64,000 nt of DNA from Leptolyngbyaceae cyanobacterium C42_A2020_001 (GTDB lineage: Bacteria; Cyanobacteriota; Cyanobacteriia; Leptolyngbyales; Leptolyngbyaceae): the NCBI GenBank assembly GCA_015272515.1, contig JACYLN010000061.1, positions 84,439 to 148,438 of the forward strand, written 5' to 3'. The position numbers were made by a program, and so were the translations under genes. Every line of letters begins with the position of its first letter. Within the stretch, counting starts at the first letter, position 1. Under the pieces are notes generated by a model, which was given only the letters and a program-made list of their open reading frames with translations, made no database searches and was not told where the DNA came from. Below, piece after piece: positions 56,268-64,000 of the stretch.

Positions 56268-57671
56268 TTAGCAATTGTTTTCACTACAGGATTGAGGGTT
56301 AGCAACCTCTGTACCGATCGCATCCTGGATGGATTTCAACCCGGTTTGATCCAGCTTTTGCAGCAAGCCTTCAAGTACCTGGCGTACCATCATCGGTCCC
56401 TGATAAATCCAACCCGTGTAGGCTTGTACCAGGCTAGCTCCTGCTGTAATTTTCTCCCAGGCATCCTCAGCGGTGAAAACGCCCCCCACTCCGATAATGG
56501 GTAGTTGTCCCTGGGTTTCTTTATAGATGAAGCGAATCACCTCCGTTGATCGCGCCCGTACAGGTGCGCCACTAATTCCCCCCGCTTCCTCCATTGCCAA
56601 CTTGCCCGTTCTCTCAATCACTGAAGTTTTTAAGCCATCTCGCCGAATTGTGGTGTTCGTCGCAATGATTCCCGCCAGTTGATAGGTTTGAGCCAGCGCA
56701 ATCACATCTGCGATCGCATCCCACTCCAGATCCGGCGCAATTTTCACCAGAAGCGGTTTGCGGTCTGTATTTTCCTGCTGCAATGCCTGCAAAATGGGTT
56801 CTAGTTGGGCTTTATCTTGCAGCGATCGCAAGCCCGGTGTATTCGGCGAACTCACATTCACCACAAAGTAATTGCCCCACTCTTTCAGCAAACGAAAGCT
56901 GTTGACGTAATCCTCCTCCGCCGATTCCAATGGTGTGACTTTGGATTTGCCGAGATTAATGCCGAGGGGATAGGGGATAAGTGGGTGGGTGGATGGGTAA
57001 GTGGGTGGGTGGGTAGATGAGTACATGGGTGATTGGGGAGTTGGAGAATTTTGTTCTCCCCGTCGGCTGACAGCTCGACTGAGCGCTCGCCGAATGTCGC
57101 TCTGGGAAGCCTGAGTCAAACCGAAGGGAATTTCTTCCCGACCTCCCTTACCTTCTCCTGCCTCCCGTCGGACGTTCGGCGAAGCCTCAGTCGAGCCGCT
57201 GACGCTCTGGGAAGCCTGCCTCCTGCTTCCCCACCTCCTCTCTAAGGTCTCTGCCATGCTCGCTGCTCCTCGGTTGTTGAAGCCCATACGGTTGAGAACG
57301 GCGTGATCTAATGGCAGGCGAAACAGGCGGGGGGATGGATTTCCAGGTTGAGCGTGGTAAGTAATAGTGCCCAATTCAGCGAAGCCAAAGCCAAAGGTTG
57401 CCCAAATGCCGGAGGCAACGCCGTCTTTATCGAATCCGGCAGCCAGTCCAATCGGGTTGGCAAAGGGAATGCCCCAAAGGGTTTGGTGCAGGCGTGAGTC
57501 AGTGAGGGTGCAAGCGTGGTGTAGGCGCGATCGCATCCAGTGAGCCACCCAATCCGGCTGGGGACTGTCTAGCCAGCTAAGTATGCTCAAGCTTTGGGAA
57601 TGGAGCCATTCTGGGTCGGTTTTGAGGGCAGAGAATAGAATTGGGCGAAGTAGCGATTGATAGAGGTCCAT
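56268..57671 (-). CDS. pyrD: Dihydroorotate dehydrogenase (quinone) with a repeat insert of about 87 residues
   Basis: PyrD oxidises dihydroorotate to orotate in pyrimidine synthesis, passing electrons to quinone at the membrane. I start at ATG 57671 ([10 protein letters not shown]); nine residues upstream are a weaker start. Class 2 motifs: [73 protein letters not shown] and [15 protein letters not shown]. The 467 residues exceed the usual length of about 370-380 because residues about 149-235 are an insert of repeat sequence between [17 protein letters not shown] and LGINLGKSK. The insert sits in a surface loop, so activity is plausibly kept. The gene is monocistronic. Confidence 0.94.
   Translation of the reverse strand: MDLYQSLLRPILFSALKTDPEWLHSQSLSILSWLDSPQPDWVAHWMRSRLHHACTLTDSRLHQTLWGIPFANPIGLAAGFDKDGVASGIWATFGFGFAELGTITYHAQPGNPSPRLFRLPLDHAVLNRMGFNNRGAASMAETLERRWGSRRQASQSVSGSTEASPNVRREAGEGKGGREEIPFGLTQASQSDIRRALSRAVSRRGEQNSPTPQSPMYSSTHPPTYPSTHPLIPYPLGINLGKSKVTPLESAEEDYVNSFRLLKEWGNYFVVNVSSPNTPGLRSLQDKAQLEPILQALQQENTDRKPLLVKIAPDLEWDAIADVIALAQTYQLAGIIATNTTIRRDGLKTSVIERTGKLAMEEAGGISGAPVRARSTEVIRFIYKETQGQLPIIGVGGVFTAEDAWEKITAGASLVQAYTGWIYQGPMMVRQVLEGLLQKLDQTGLKSIQDAIGTEVANPQSCSENNC
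56967..57227 (-). repeat. In-frame modular repeat cassette inside pyrD
   Basis: About 261 bases (87 codons) not expected in PyrD. On the plus strand the order is GGGGATAGGGG-type run, GTGGGTGGGTGG runs, GAATTTTGTTCTCCC (57046-57060), a 51-base unit (57061-57111), TGAGTCAAACCGAAGGGAATTT (57112-57133), and a second 51-base unit (57166-57216). On the protein side the core reads EIPFGLTQ...[10 protein letters not shown]. The flanking core matches the 37-base core of the NTPase inserts except for one base. Confidence 0.85.
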
Positions 57672-58019
57672 ATGGGTATCCTGAAGGCAGAAAGACACGC
57701 GATGCCCCTAGCGAGCAGAGTTGGGACCCAATCCTGATCCGCAATGTCGCCTGTGCAAATTGATTCTATTCCTAACCAGTCGGGATGCTGGCAAATGTGC
57801 CGAGACAGTTAGAGCTTTTGCTGTTTTTGAGGTACATGGGTGCTAGGTTGATTACACCGCATCTTCACTTCAAAGAGAAAACGCCTTGCTCGTTTTTGCA
57901 TTGGTCAAAGCCATTCGGCTAGTGCGATGGTTTATTAGCGGTTGGCTCAACATCCACACCCCTATTTGGTCAATATTTTCTATCATTAATCCTTATCTAA
58001 GCCATCATTTGCGACTGAA
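57672..58019. other. Intergenic region between divergent genes
   Basis: No convincing gene in 348 bases upstream of both pyrD and the large GAF sensor gene, which are divergent, so promoters for both lie here. Short open frames exist (for example from 57886) but overlap the sensor start and lack support. No operator was recognised. Confidence 0.4.
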
Positions 58020-60833
58020 ATGGTTCCACAAAAAGAGCCAAACACCTATGAAAAACAACTGGTTGCGTTAGGGCGCGTCCTACAAATATTGCGTGAAGAA
58101 GAAAACTCAGATGTTCTAATTGATACTGTGATCAATTACCTTAAGACTGAGTTTGAGTACAGTGTGATTTGGATTGGGCTGTACGATCGCTTGGAGCATC
58201 GGCTGTTTGGCAAAGGTGGCGTGACACCAACAGGGGAAATTTCTTTTTTAAAGCAACGGTTTGTGCTCAACCCTGGGGACGTGCTGGAGCAAGTGATGAT
58301 TCAACAGCGTCCCGTTGCCATTCCCGATTTGCGGGAGGAATTGCGGGCGGGCGAATGGCGTAAGGCGGCGAAAAAGCATAATATTCAGGGCACGGTTATT
58401 TTCCCGATTCGTTATCGCGATCGCTGCTACGGAGTCACCCTCTTAGGATCGTCTGCCTGGGGTGTTTCACCCAAACCTGACGAAAAAGCGCGGCTGTCTA
58501 TGATTTTGGGCGAGTTTGCAGCGAGTCTATTTCAAATTGAAAGTGAATGGCAGCGCCAACAGATCCGTCATCCCGACGAACCCTTGCTGAATTTGCTCTC
58601 CCAGATGCGATCGCTCACCGGACTGGGGCCACGACTGGAAGCTGCTGTAGAAGAAACGCATCAATTTATACAGCCCACCCGCACGAGTGTGTATTGGTTT
58701 GAGCGAGAACGGCGATATTTTTGGCGCAGAGTCAGTAATCGCCAGCGCACCACAGGCTTTGGAGAAGCGAATCAACCCGCCTCTGGAATTACTGCTCAAG
58801 AAGTCAGCGGGTTTTATCAAGCATTAGCTTCTGATCAAATTGTGTCGATTGGAGAAGCTCTTAGTTCACTTAAAGCCGATACGACGACTCGGCTGATGCA
58901 GCAAATTAAAGCGCGATCACTGCTGGCAGCGCCCATTCTGTTTCAAGATGAACTTCAGGGGTTTCTCGCAGTTGAAGGGAGCGAACCTCGCATCTGGACC
59001 GAACACGAGAAGAATTTTATTCGCGGTGCCGCTCAAATTATTGCCCTGACGGCTCCGCTGGATGGTGTGGAAACGACGATCGAGCAAATTCGTACCGACC
59101 AGGAGCTGGTGTCTGAAATTGCCCGCTCCATTTACGACGAAGACGACTGGAAAAACACCCTCAAACGCGCCGCAGACCAACTGTGTAAACGGCTCAAAGC
59201 CGAGCGCTTTTTGGTGTTGATGTATGACAAAGATCTGGATGGATATGAAATCTGCTACCAAAGTCATCCCAGCAATCGTCGCCCGTTGACCACCCTTTTA
59301 GAGAATCTAACTAAGGCGGATCGCAAGCTCTTAAAGCGTAGCCCCGAAGCGATTGGGATTGAAAATTTAGATGGTGATCTGAAGTTGATTGGGTGGCGCG
59401 ATCGCCTGCTAGAACTGGGCATCAAATCCCTCATCCTCTGCAACACCACCATCGATCAAGATCCAGAAGGCATCGTTGTCATCTGCCACGAAGCGCCGCG
59501 CAGTTGGAATCGAGTGGAACGGGAGTTAGTGCGAGTTGTTAGTCAACAATTGGGACTGATTCTGCATCAGTGGCAGCTCCAGCGCGAAATGGAGCAGCAG
59601 CAAACTGTCACCCAATCAATTCAACAGGGATTGTCAGTGATGCAGCAAACCCAAGAATTGGAACGATTGAAGCAAGCTGCTCTTCATCATCTGACTCAAG
59701 TAATGCAGGCACCTGTGGCTGTTCTTGTTAGTTGGATGCCGGGACACAGTTCAGCTCGCCTCATCAGTTCACCGCCGCCAAGCGATCGCTTTGGGGTAAA
59801 TGTGGATACGATTGTCCCCGTTCATACCGATTTTCTGATTCAGCGAGTGTTAGAACAACCAGACATTCTAGCGTTGACGGTGCAAGATGTACCCATTTCG
59901 AGCCGTCAGTGGCTTTATGGAGCAGGCATTGGTCAACTACTACTCATGGCTTTACGTACCACGTCTGATGCTGAACCCAGTGGGATCGTAATTGTTGTGG
60001 ATCAGCCTGAACGCCGTTGGGCGGATCGGCATTTGGCAGCGATGAAAGTGCTGGTAAATCAACTGGCATGGTCACGCCGCCACATTATGCTGATGGAACG
60101 GTTTGTGTCTCAACGCTTAAATTTGGAGCGTTTGTCGTGGTATAAGCATCGTCGCGTAGATGAAGCCCATCGAGCAGTGGTAGCTGGGCTAAGGCGGCTC
60201 GATGAACTCAACAATCCTAAAGAGCCGCTGTTTGCAACTCGCCAGCAGCAACTTCTGCGACAGTTGAAGGATGCGATCGCGCCACTCAATTTCATGCTTC
60301 AGGAAGAAGAATGGAAGTTGCAGATGCATCCTTCTACAATTTCCCTAATTTCCCTGCTAAAGCGAGCGCTGGAACGAGTGGACGATCGCATCAAACAACA
60401 GCAACTTTGGACTCAAGTTCACGATGAAACCAATCTCACCATTGGCGGCGACATTGCCAAAATTGAACTGGTGCTCTACGAAATTCTGCTCAACGCCTGT
60501 GAGCGATCGCCCAAAGGTGGGCGAATTGATCTCTGGTGTCGCCAAATTGATAGCCGCTGGTTTGAATTGTTGATTACCGACGCTGGTCACCTCGAACCTC
60601 TCCTGTTGGAAGAACTCGAATCTGGTCGCAAAGACTGGCTTGCCCCCTCCATCCTGGATCATCCACCTGGTTTGCATCTCCTCGTCTGCCAATCGTTAAT
60701 GAAAACCATTGGTGGCGAATTTAACCTTTATCGCCTGGATGATGGACGCAATACGACTCGCCTGGTATTGCCTCTGGCAACCCAACCACCTAGCTCGACC
60801 GGAAAAGCCAAGCATAAACCCAATGAACACTAA
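58020..60833 (+). CDS. Multi-GAF sensor with a degenerate histidine-kinase ATPase domain
   Basis: The 937-residue soluble protein has repeated GAF-like sensor modules (VLIDTVINYLKTEFEYSVIWIGLYD, IQGTVIFPIRYRDRCYGVTLLG, ARSLLAAPILFQDELQGFLAVE, KRLKAERFLVLMYDKDL), a coiled helical region with an H-less dimerisation segment (LQEEEWKLQMHPSTISLISLL), and a C-terminal ATPase-like fold (IAKIELVLYEILLNACERSPKGG, LLITDAGHLEPL). The N-box is present, but the G1 motif DxGxG reads DAGHLEP and G2 is missing. It may be a cofactor-binding sensor without kinase activity. No response regulator is adjacent. Confidence 0.82.
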   Translation: MVPQKEPNTYEKQLVALGRVLQILREEENSDVLIDTVINYLKTEFEYSVIWIGLYDRLEHRLFGKGGVTPTGEISFLKQRFVLNPGDVLEQVMIQQRPVAIPDLREELRAGEWRKAAKKHNIQGTVIFPIRYRDRCYGVTLLGSSAWGVSPKPDEKARLSMILGEFAASLFQIESEWQRQQIRHPDEPLLNLLSQMRSLTGLGPRLEAAVEETHQFIQPTRTSVYWFERERRYFWRRVSNRQRTTGFGEANQPASGITAQEVSGFYQALASDQIVSIGEALSSLKADTTTRLMQQIKARSLLAAPILFQDELQGFLAVEGSEPRIWTEHEKNFIRGAAQIIALTAPLDGVETTIEQIRTDQELVSEIARSIYDEDDWKNTLKRAADQLCKRLKAERFLVLMYDKDLDGYEICYQSHPSNRRPLTTLLENLTKADRKLLKRSPEAIGIENLDGDLKLIGWRDRLLELGIKSLILCNTTIDQDPEGIVVICHEAPRSWNRVERELVRVVSQQLGLILHQWQLQREMEQQQTVTQSIQQGLSVMQQTQELERLKQAALHHLTQVMQAPVAVLVSWMPGHSSARLISSPPPSDRFGVNVDTIVPVHTDFLIQRVLEQPDILALTVQDVPISSRQWLYGAGIGQLLLMALRTTSDAEPSGIVIVVDQPERRWADRHLAAMKVLVNQLAWSRRHIMLMERFVSQRLNLERLSWYKHRRVDEAHRAVVAGLRRLDELNNPKEPLFATRQQQLLRQLKDAIAPLNFMLQEEEWKLQMHPSTISLISLLKRALERVDDRIKQQQLWTQVHDETNLTIGGDIAKIELVLYEILLNACERSPKGGRIDLWCRQIDSRWFELLITDAGHLEPLLLEELESGRKDWLAPSILDHPPGLHLLVCQSLMKTIGGEFNLYRLDDGRNTTRLVLPLATQPPSSTGKAKHKPNEH

Positions 60834-60967
60834 GATTTGCTTCAAAACCCTAATCGTGATTGAGGGATCCCAAGTAGAACGGGCATTGCTTGTCTTACTT
60901 AGACAATGAATTATAGCTTTGGTCAGAACGCTTAGGACAGGAAAAAGTGGCAAAGCCAATGCTGGGT

Positions 60968-61101
60968 AGGCGTTCTGACTCGCCATAGCCACGTTACAGA
61001 TGGCTACGGCTATATTCAAAATGTGGAATTAAAAATGGCAAAGTCTGGCTGGAAACCATTTTGAATTATTAACTTTTCATTTTTAATTCATTCTCATTCC
61101 T
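60968..61101. repeat. Dispersed intergenic element, copy 2
   Basis: Between two facing genes, AGGCGTTCTGAC (60968-60979), the inverted repeat TTCAAAATG/CATTTTGAA (61015-61023 and 61057-61065) and an AT-rich tail (TTAACTTTTCATTTTTAATT, then CTCATTCCT to 61101) repeat the order seen at 39962-40117. A further hairpin AGCCA/TGGCT lies at about 60986-61005. The remainder of the 277-base gap (60834-60967) shows no gene. Confidence 0.6.
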
Positions 61102-61110
61102 GAGGCTAGG

Positions 61111-64000
61111 CTACCGAGAGTTGACTGAATTTTTCGGTTCTGTGACTCGCACGCGAGGAATTGCGATCGCCTCAAATCCCCTTCTTCTTAACTGTTCAAC
61201 CAGGGGGAGGGCCGCACCCAGACTACTAAATTGACCCATGATAATAAATTCCTCTCCCTTCTCAGAACGAGACAGGGTGGCACCTGGCTCAATTTGTTGA
61301 ATATCTCTCAGCATCCCACCTGCTGCCTGCGTGGGTTGATTCAGCGGGATAATCACAGCGTACTCGTAAGTGCAGCGGTAACTGAGTCCCATGCTTTGTA
61401 GGGCGGGCGAGGTGATGCACAAGCCACTTTCTAAAGAACTGTGGGCGATCGCTGCTTGCGATTCTGCCCGGTTTGCAGCTTCTCTAGACCGTTGAGCAGT
61501 TGCACTCGTCCAGGTCACAATTCCCCCAGATAGAACGGCAACAATCCCCAACCCCAAAATGCCCTGACGCAGGGTGCGTCGCGTCGTCTGTTCCACCTGG
61601 CTGAGTCGTTCCTCACTTCGCTGCAATTCTTTTTCCGCCACGCGGCGTTGCTCCCGTTCGTGCTGGAGTTCGGCTTCGAGCTGCGCCACTTCTGATTCCT
61701 GATCTTGCCGAATGAAACTCACCAAATAGTCGTGAACCAGTTGGTAGCGATCAGCAGGAGAATCGGGAATGAGGAAGATTAGACCGGAACCAACCAGAAC
61801 TTCCAGTACCAGTTCCAGGCTGGCGATCGCGTGAGTCAGCCCCAAATCCACCAAATCCGCCTCCAAATCTTCGCGAGTTTTCAGGGGGCGAGTTCCGTTT
61901 TCATTCGTCAGCAAGAAAAGGACGATACGCGCCAAATCTTCATTCTGGGGGCCGCAATCTTGCACCACATCTTCCAGCGATCGCTGAACCAGTTTTTCCT
62001 TTGGTCCCTTTTGCTGGTACTTCGCCAGGGTATCAATGCCTTCTGCCTGGAGTTGGGCACCCACCACTTGCAGCTCAATCGGGCGCACTTCACCTAATTC
62101 ACCTGCCAAATCTTCAACCAGCGCTTCAATCAAGTCATCCGGCAAATAAAACTGAGCCTTCTCCGTCAGGCTTTTGATCACCGCTTTCGCATCCTCTGGC
62201 GTGAGATCTCCCAGAGGATAGCGAATTTGCTTGCCCAAAATATCGTTATTAATAATGTCGAGTTTGGCGTAGCGCTGAAACTCCAGCAAATAATGAAGGT
62301 AATCTTCCCGCAGAGAAAGCACCACTTTGACAAACGGTAACTTCAGGCACTCCCCCAAAAAGCGATAGAACGGGAGTCGCTCCTGCACCGTGTTGTACGT
62401 GAAGAAAAACTCCTCAAACTGGTCAAACAACAAAATGGGCAGCAAGTTGCGATCGGTCGCCGCCCTGAGTTGATCCAGCAACGTCTGAAATAGCGGAGGA
62501 GATAGGGGTAGGGGATAGGGGGAAGGGGATAGGGGCTGGGGTGTAGGGGAAGCGGGGTAGGGGGAAGAAGACGAGGAGATTGGGGGAGAGAGGATAGGTG
62601 AATGGGTAGATGGGTGGGTGGGTGAATGGGTGGGTGGATGAATGGATGATTGAGGCGTTGAAGAATTTTGAATTTTGGCTTCCGGTGAGTCAGCCGAACC
62701 GAATTTTGAATTTTGTTCTCCCTGAGTCGAACCGAAGGGAATTTCTCCAACTTCCTCACCTTCTGCCTCCTGACTACCCTCTGCCTCCTGCCGCTTCAAC
62801 CCCCGACTCAATCCAGCTTCCCAATCGCTATAAAAATCTAGAAGCAGGGGCAAGGGGAGTCGCCCTTCAAAGGTTTGGTCTTGCAGCAGCGGGAGCAATC
62901 CGGCGTAGAGAATCGAGCTTTTGCCCACCCCAGAGGGACCGTGAATCACGATCAGCTTGTATTGTGCCTGGCTCAGACGAGCAATTAGTTCGTTCAAGTC
63001 TTTTTGCCGCCCAGAGGCTTGCAGTTCTTGAGCCAGTAGCCGTTGTTGATCAATTTGGGCAGGCAATGGTAGAGCTGAGCCAGTGGAAAGTTCTTGCGGT
63101 TGCAGACGCAGTGCTCCCACAAAAGCGCGATAGCCATACTGATGCTCAATTAAACGCCGTGCCTGACGAGTCCGAAAGGCAAGTTGGTATTCGCCTTTTT
63201 CAAAGTAGTAGGTCCGCAGTTTCCGCAGAATTTGAATGTAGAGAGAGGGATCGTTTTGGGGATGGCTGCGATCGCGGGCGGTTTCCAGGTAGTGAATGGC
63301 GAGATTGAGGTTGCCCAGTTTTTTCTCCGCTTTTGCCAGCAGAAACAGATACCAACCAGAGTGATAGCGATGCGCCAGTTCTAAGCTGGTTTCCAAATGG
63401 GGGGCAGGTGGATGTCCAACCGCGTGTAACTCGGCTTCTGCTGCGTCCAAAATTTGCAGGGCAAGTTCTACCTGTTGCTTTGCGTCTTGCCAGTTGGCAC
63501 GGGCTATCGCTACCTCTGCTAAAAAACCGCGATCGCGGGCTTGGCGTACCGGATCTTTGTAAAGCTTGTGCAGCACCAACGCTTGTTTTGCCAAAATGTC
63601 CAATTCGTCCCATTGCTCCAGCTTCTGCAACGTTTCAGCTTGGGCAATGATGAAACGCGCAACCAGATCCTGCCGATCTTCCTGCGTAAACAAATCAAGA
63701 CTGCGTTGAAAGTAAGTAAGCGCCTGTTGGCACGCACTACGATATGCCACCCGCTGCAACACTGCATAAGACCGCCACCAAAGCCCCAGGTAAAACAGAA
63801 GGCAGGCTGCCCGTTCCAGGTAGGGGACGGGGGGTAGAGGGTTGGGGGAAGCAGGGGAGGGTGGAGCAGATGAGGAGGGTGGGGGAGATGGGGTAGGTGA
63901 ATGGGGAGAGGGGTGGGTGGGTGAGTGAATGGGTGATTGAGGCTCTGGAGAATTTTGTTCTCCCTGAGTCGAACCGAAGGGAATTTTGGCTTCCGGTGAG
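61111..64000 (-). CDS. TPR/P-loop NTPase membrane protein, 5' end beyond the window
   Basis: The frame is open to the right edge, so the N-terminus is missing; a GTG at 63762 is not the real start. The visible part contains a TPR-like helical region (ACQQALTYFQRSLDLF... GNLNLAIHYLETARDRSH), a P-loop NTPase domain of STAND type with Walker A HGPSGVGKSS and Walker B LPILLFDQFEEFF, a sensor stretch (VVLSLREDYLHYLLEF), a coiled coil (AELQHEREQRRVAEKELQRSEERL), one membrane helix (GILGLGIVAVLSGGIVTW) and a C-terminal domain with SPOR-like features (EFIIMGQFSSLGAALPLVEQLRRRGFEAIAIP). Two in-frame repeat cassettes lie at 62486-62795 and 63800-64000. A signalling or assembly ATPase is inferred. Confidence 0.85.
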   Translation of the reverse strand, partial: SPEAKIPFGSTQGEQNSPEPQSPIHSPTHPSPHSPTPSPPPSSSAPPSPASPNPLPPVPYLERAACLLFYLGLWWRSYAVLQRVAYRSACQQALTYFQRSLDLFTQEDRQDLVARFIIAQAETLQKLEQWDELDILAKQALVLHKLYKDPVRQARDRGFLAEVAIARANWQDAKQQVELALQILDAAEAELHAVGHPPAPHLETSLELAHRYHSGWYLFLLAKAEKKLGNLNLAIHYLETARDRSHPQNDPSLYIQILRKLRTYYFEKGEYQLAFRTRQARRLIEHQYGYRAFVGALRLQPQELSTGSALPLPAQIDQQRLLAQELQASGRQKDLNELIARLSQAQYKLIVIHGPSGVGKSSILYAGLLPLLQDQTFEGRLPLPLLLDFYSDWEAGLSRGLKRQEAEGSQEAEGEEVGEIPFGSTQGEQNSKFGSADSPEAKIQNSSTPQSSIHPPTHSPTHPSTHSPILSPPISSSSSPYPASPTPQPLSPSPYPLPLSPPLFQTLLDQLRAATDRNLLPILLFDQFEEFFFTYNTVQERLPFYRFLGECLKLPFVKVVLSLREDYLHYLLEFQRYAKLDIINNDILGKQIRYPLGDLTPEDAKAVIKSLTEKAQFYLPDDLIEALVEDLAGELGEVRPIELQVVGAQLQAEGIDTLAKYQQKGPKEKLVQRSLEDVVQDCGPQNEDLARIVLFLLTNENGTRPLKTREDLEADLVDLGLTHAIASLELVLEVLVGSGLIFLIPDSPADRYQLVHDYLVSFIRQDQESEVAQLEAELQHEREQRRVAEKELQRSEERLSQVEQTTRRTLRQGILGLGIVAVLSGGIVTWTSATAQRSREAANRAESQAAIAHSSLESGLCITSPALQSMGLSYRCTYEYAVIIPLNQPTQAAGGMLRDIQQIEPGATLSRSEKGEEFIIMGQFSSLGAALPLVEQLRRRGFEAIAIPRVRVTEPKNSVNSR
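62486..62795 (-). repeat. In-frame modular repeat cassette in the NTPase gene, copy B
   Basis: About 310 bases between the Walker A strand and Walker B. On the plus strand: G-run tract (62494-62590), GGGTGGGTGAATGGG runs, GAATTTTGGCTTCCGGTGAG (62670-62689), the 37-base core (62708-62744), then CTCCTGACTACCCTCTGCCTCC-like runs. It encodes EIPFGSTQGEQNS, SPEAKIQNSS and STPQSSIHPPTHSPTHPSTH. The insertion splits a region where most STAND NTPases have a short loop. Confidence 0.85.
62494..62590 (+). other. Candidate G-quadruplex tract
   Basis: At least nine runs of four or more G (for example AGGGGTAGGGGATAGGGGG) lie on the plus strand, the template strand of the NTPase gene. A second, longer series lies at 63812-63920. 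G-quadruplex folding on the template strand could slow transcription; this is predicted from sequence only. Confidence 0.5.
63800..64000 (-). repeat. In-frame modular repeat cassette in the NTPase gene, copy C
   Basis: The right end of the window is repeat material, still in frame. On the plus strand: G-runs from about 63812, GGGTGGGTGAGTGAATGGG (63911-63932), the 37-base core (63950-63986) identical to that at 62708-62744, and GAATTTTGGCTTCCGGTGAG (63981-64000). It encodes SPEAKIPFGSTQGEQNSPEPQS and HSPTHPSPHSPTPSPPP. The cassette probably continues past the edge. Confidence 0.85.

Noticed and set aside
56805..57020. Antisense frame encoding [14 protein letters not shown] repeats opposite pyrD
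   Set aside because: It is the reverse reading of the low-complexity cassette; pyrD motifs on the other strand decide.
56990..57020. GGGTGGGTGGG array considered as a CRISPR or minisatellite
   Set aside because: Units are 4-8 bases with no unique spacers; it is low-complexity sequence inside a gene.
62721..62740. GAGTCGAACC word resembling a tRNA T-arm
   Set aside because: The reverse complement resembles GGTTCGA, but no acceptor, D or anticodon arm surrounds it and it lies in a coding insert.
62610..63308. Long plus-strand frame opposite the NTPase gene
   Set aside because: It starts in the repeat cassette and shows no domain, while the minus strand carries Walker motifs and TPR-like helices.

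Overview
The window is chromosomal DNA from a cyanobacterium, probably a filamentous or Leptolyngbya-like lineage (inference). Evidence: the HIP1 octamer GCGATCGC recurs throughout; there is a satellite carboxysome shell locus (ccmK3-ccmK4); an SLH-domain porin, a ComFB protein, a group 2 sigma factor and several cyanobacteria-typical families (DUF2854, DUF2079, DUF3124, DUF6887/6888) are present. No rRNA, tRNA, CRISPR array, transposase or prophage gene was seen. Genes lie on both strands in short, mostly one- to five-gene units.

Layout. 1-1.6 kb: tandem terminators and a decayed secreted-protein gene. 1.6-11.4 kb, mostly minus strand: dapB, a degenerate CBS/histidine kinase, an FHA-pseudokinase, a zinc-ribbon/FHA protein, pgl, a group 2 sigma factor with DnaA-box-like repeats upstream, then ppk1 with a small partner gene. 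12.2-18.2 kb: a five-gene BMP-type ABC uptake operon ending in an isochorismatase-family amidohydrolase, preceded by a plausible NtcA promoter; together these suggest nitrogen-regulated scavenging of a nucleoside or amide compound. 18.4-29.2 kb: cell-envelope and signalling genes (amidase, SGNH protein, sugar transferase, pgsA, ChaN-like protein, GAF/HD-GYP protein, SLH porin, DinB and VOC-like proteins). 29.3-43.9 kb: lysS, glycoside-hydrolase-like proteins, a DUF6888/DUF6887 pair, metH, a TPR protein and small conserved proteins. 44-53.5 kb: a GAF histidine kinase, protealysin-like M4 protease, aldo/keto reductase, comFB and a metallophosphoesterase. 53.6-64 kb: ccmK3-ccmK4, glutaminase, a cysteine-pentad YidD, pyrD, a large GAF sensor and a TPR/P-loop NTPase gene that runs off the right edge.

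The most unusual signal is a family of low-complexity, modular repeat cassettes inserted in frame inside otherwise ordinary genes: pyrD, metH (three sites) and the NTPase gene (two sites). The pyrD and NTPase copies share near-identical DNA modules, including a 37-base core present exactly twice in the NTPase gene. In pyrD that core is split by an exactly 51-base (17-codon) nested module, and a second 51-base module with the same ends lies nearby. All inserts have the C-rich strand as coding strand and encode Pro/Ser/Thr/His-rich loops. Related building blocks also appear between genes. This resembles, in principle, the Rickettsia palindromic elements that insert into genes, but the modules seen here are different.
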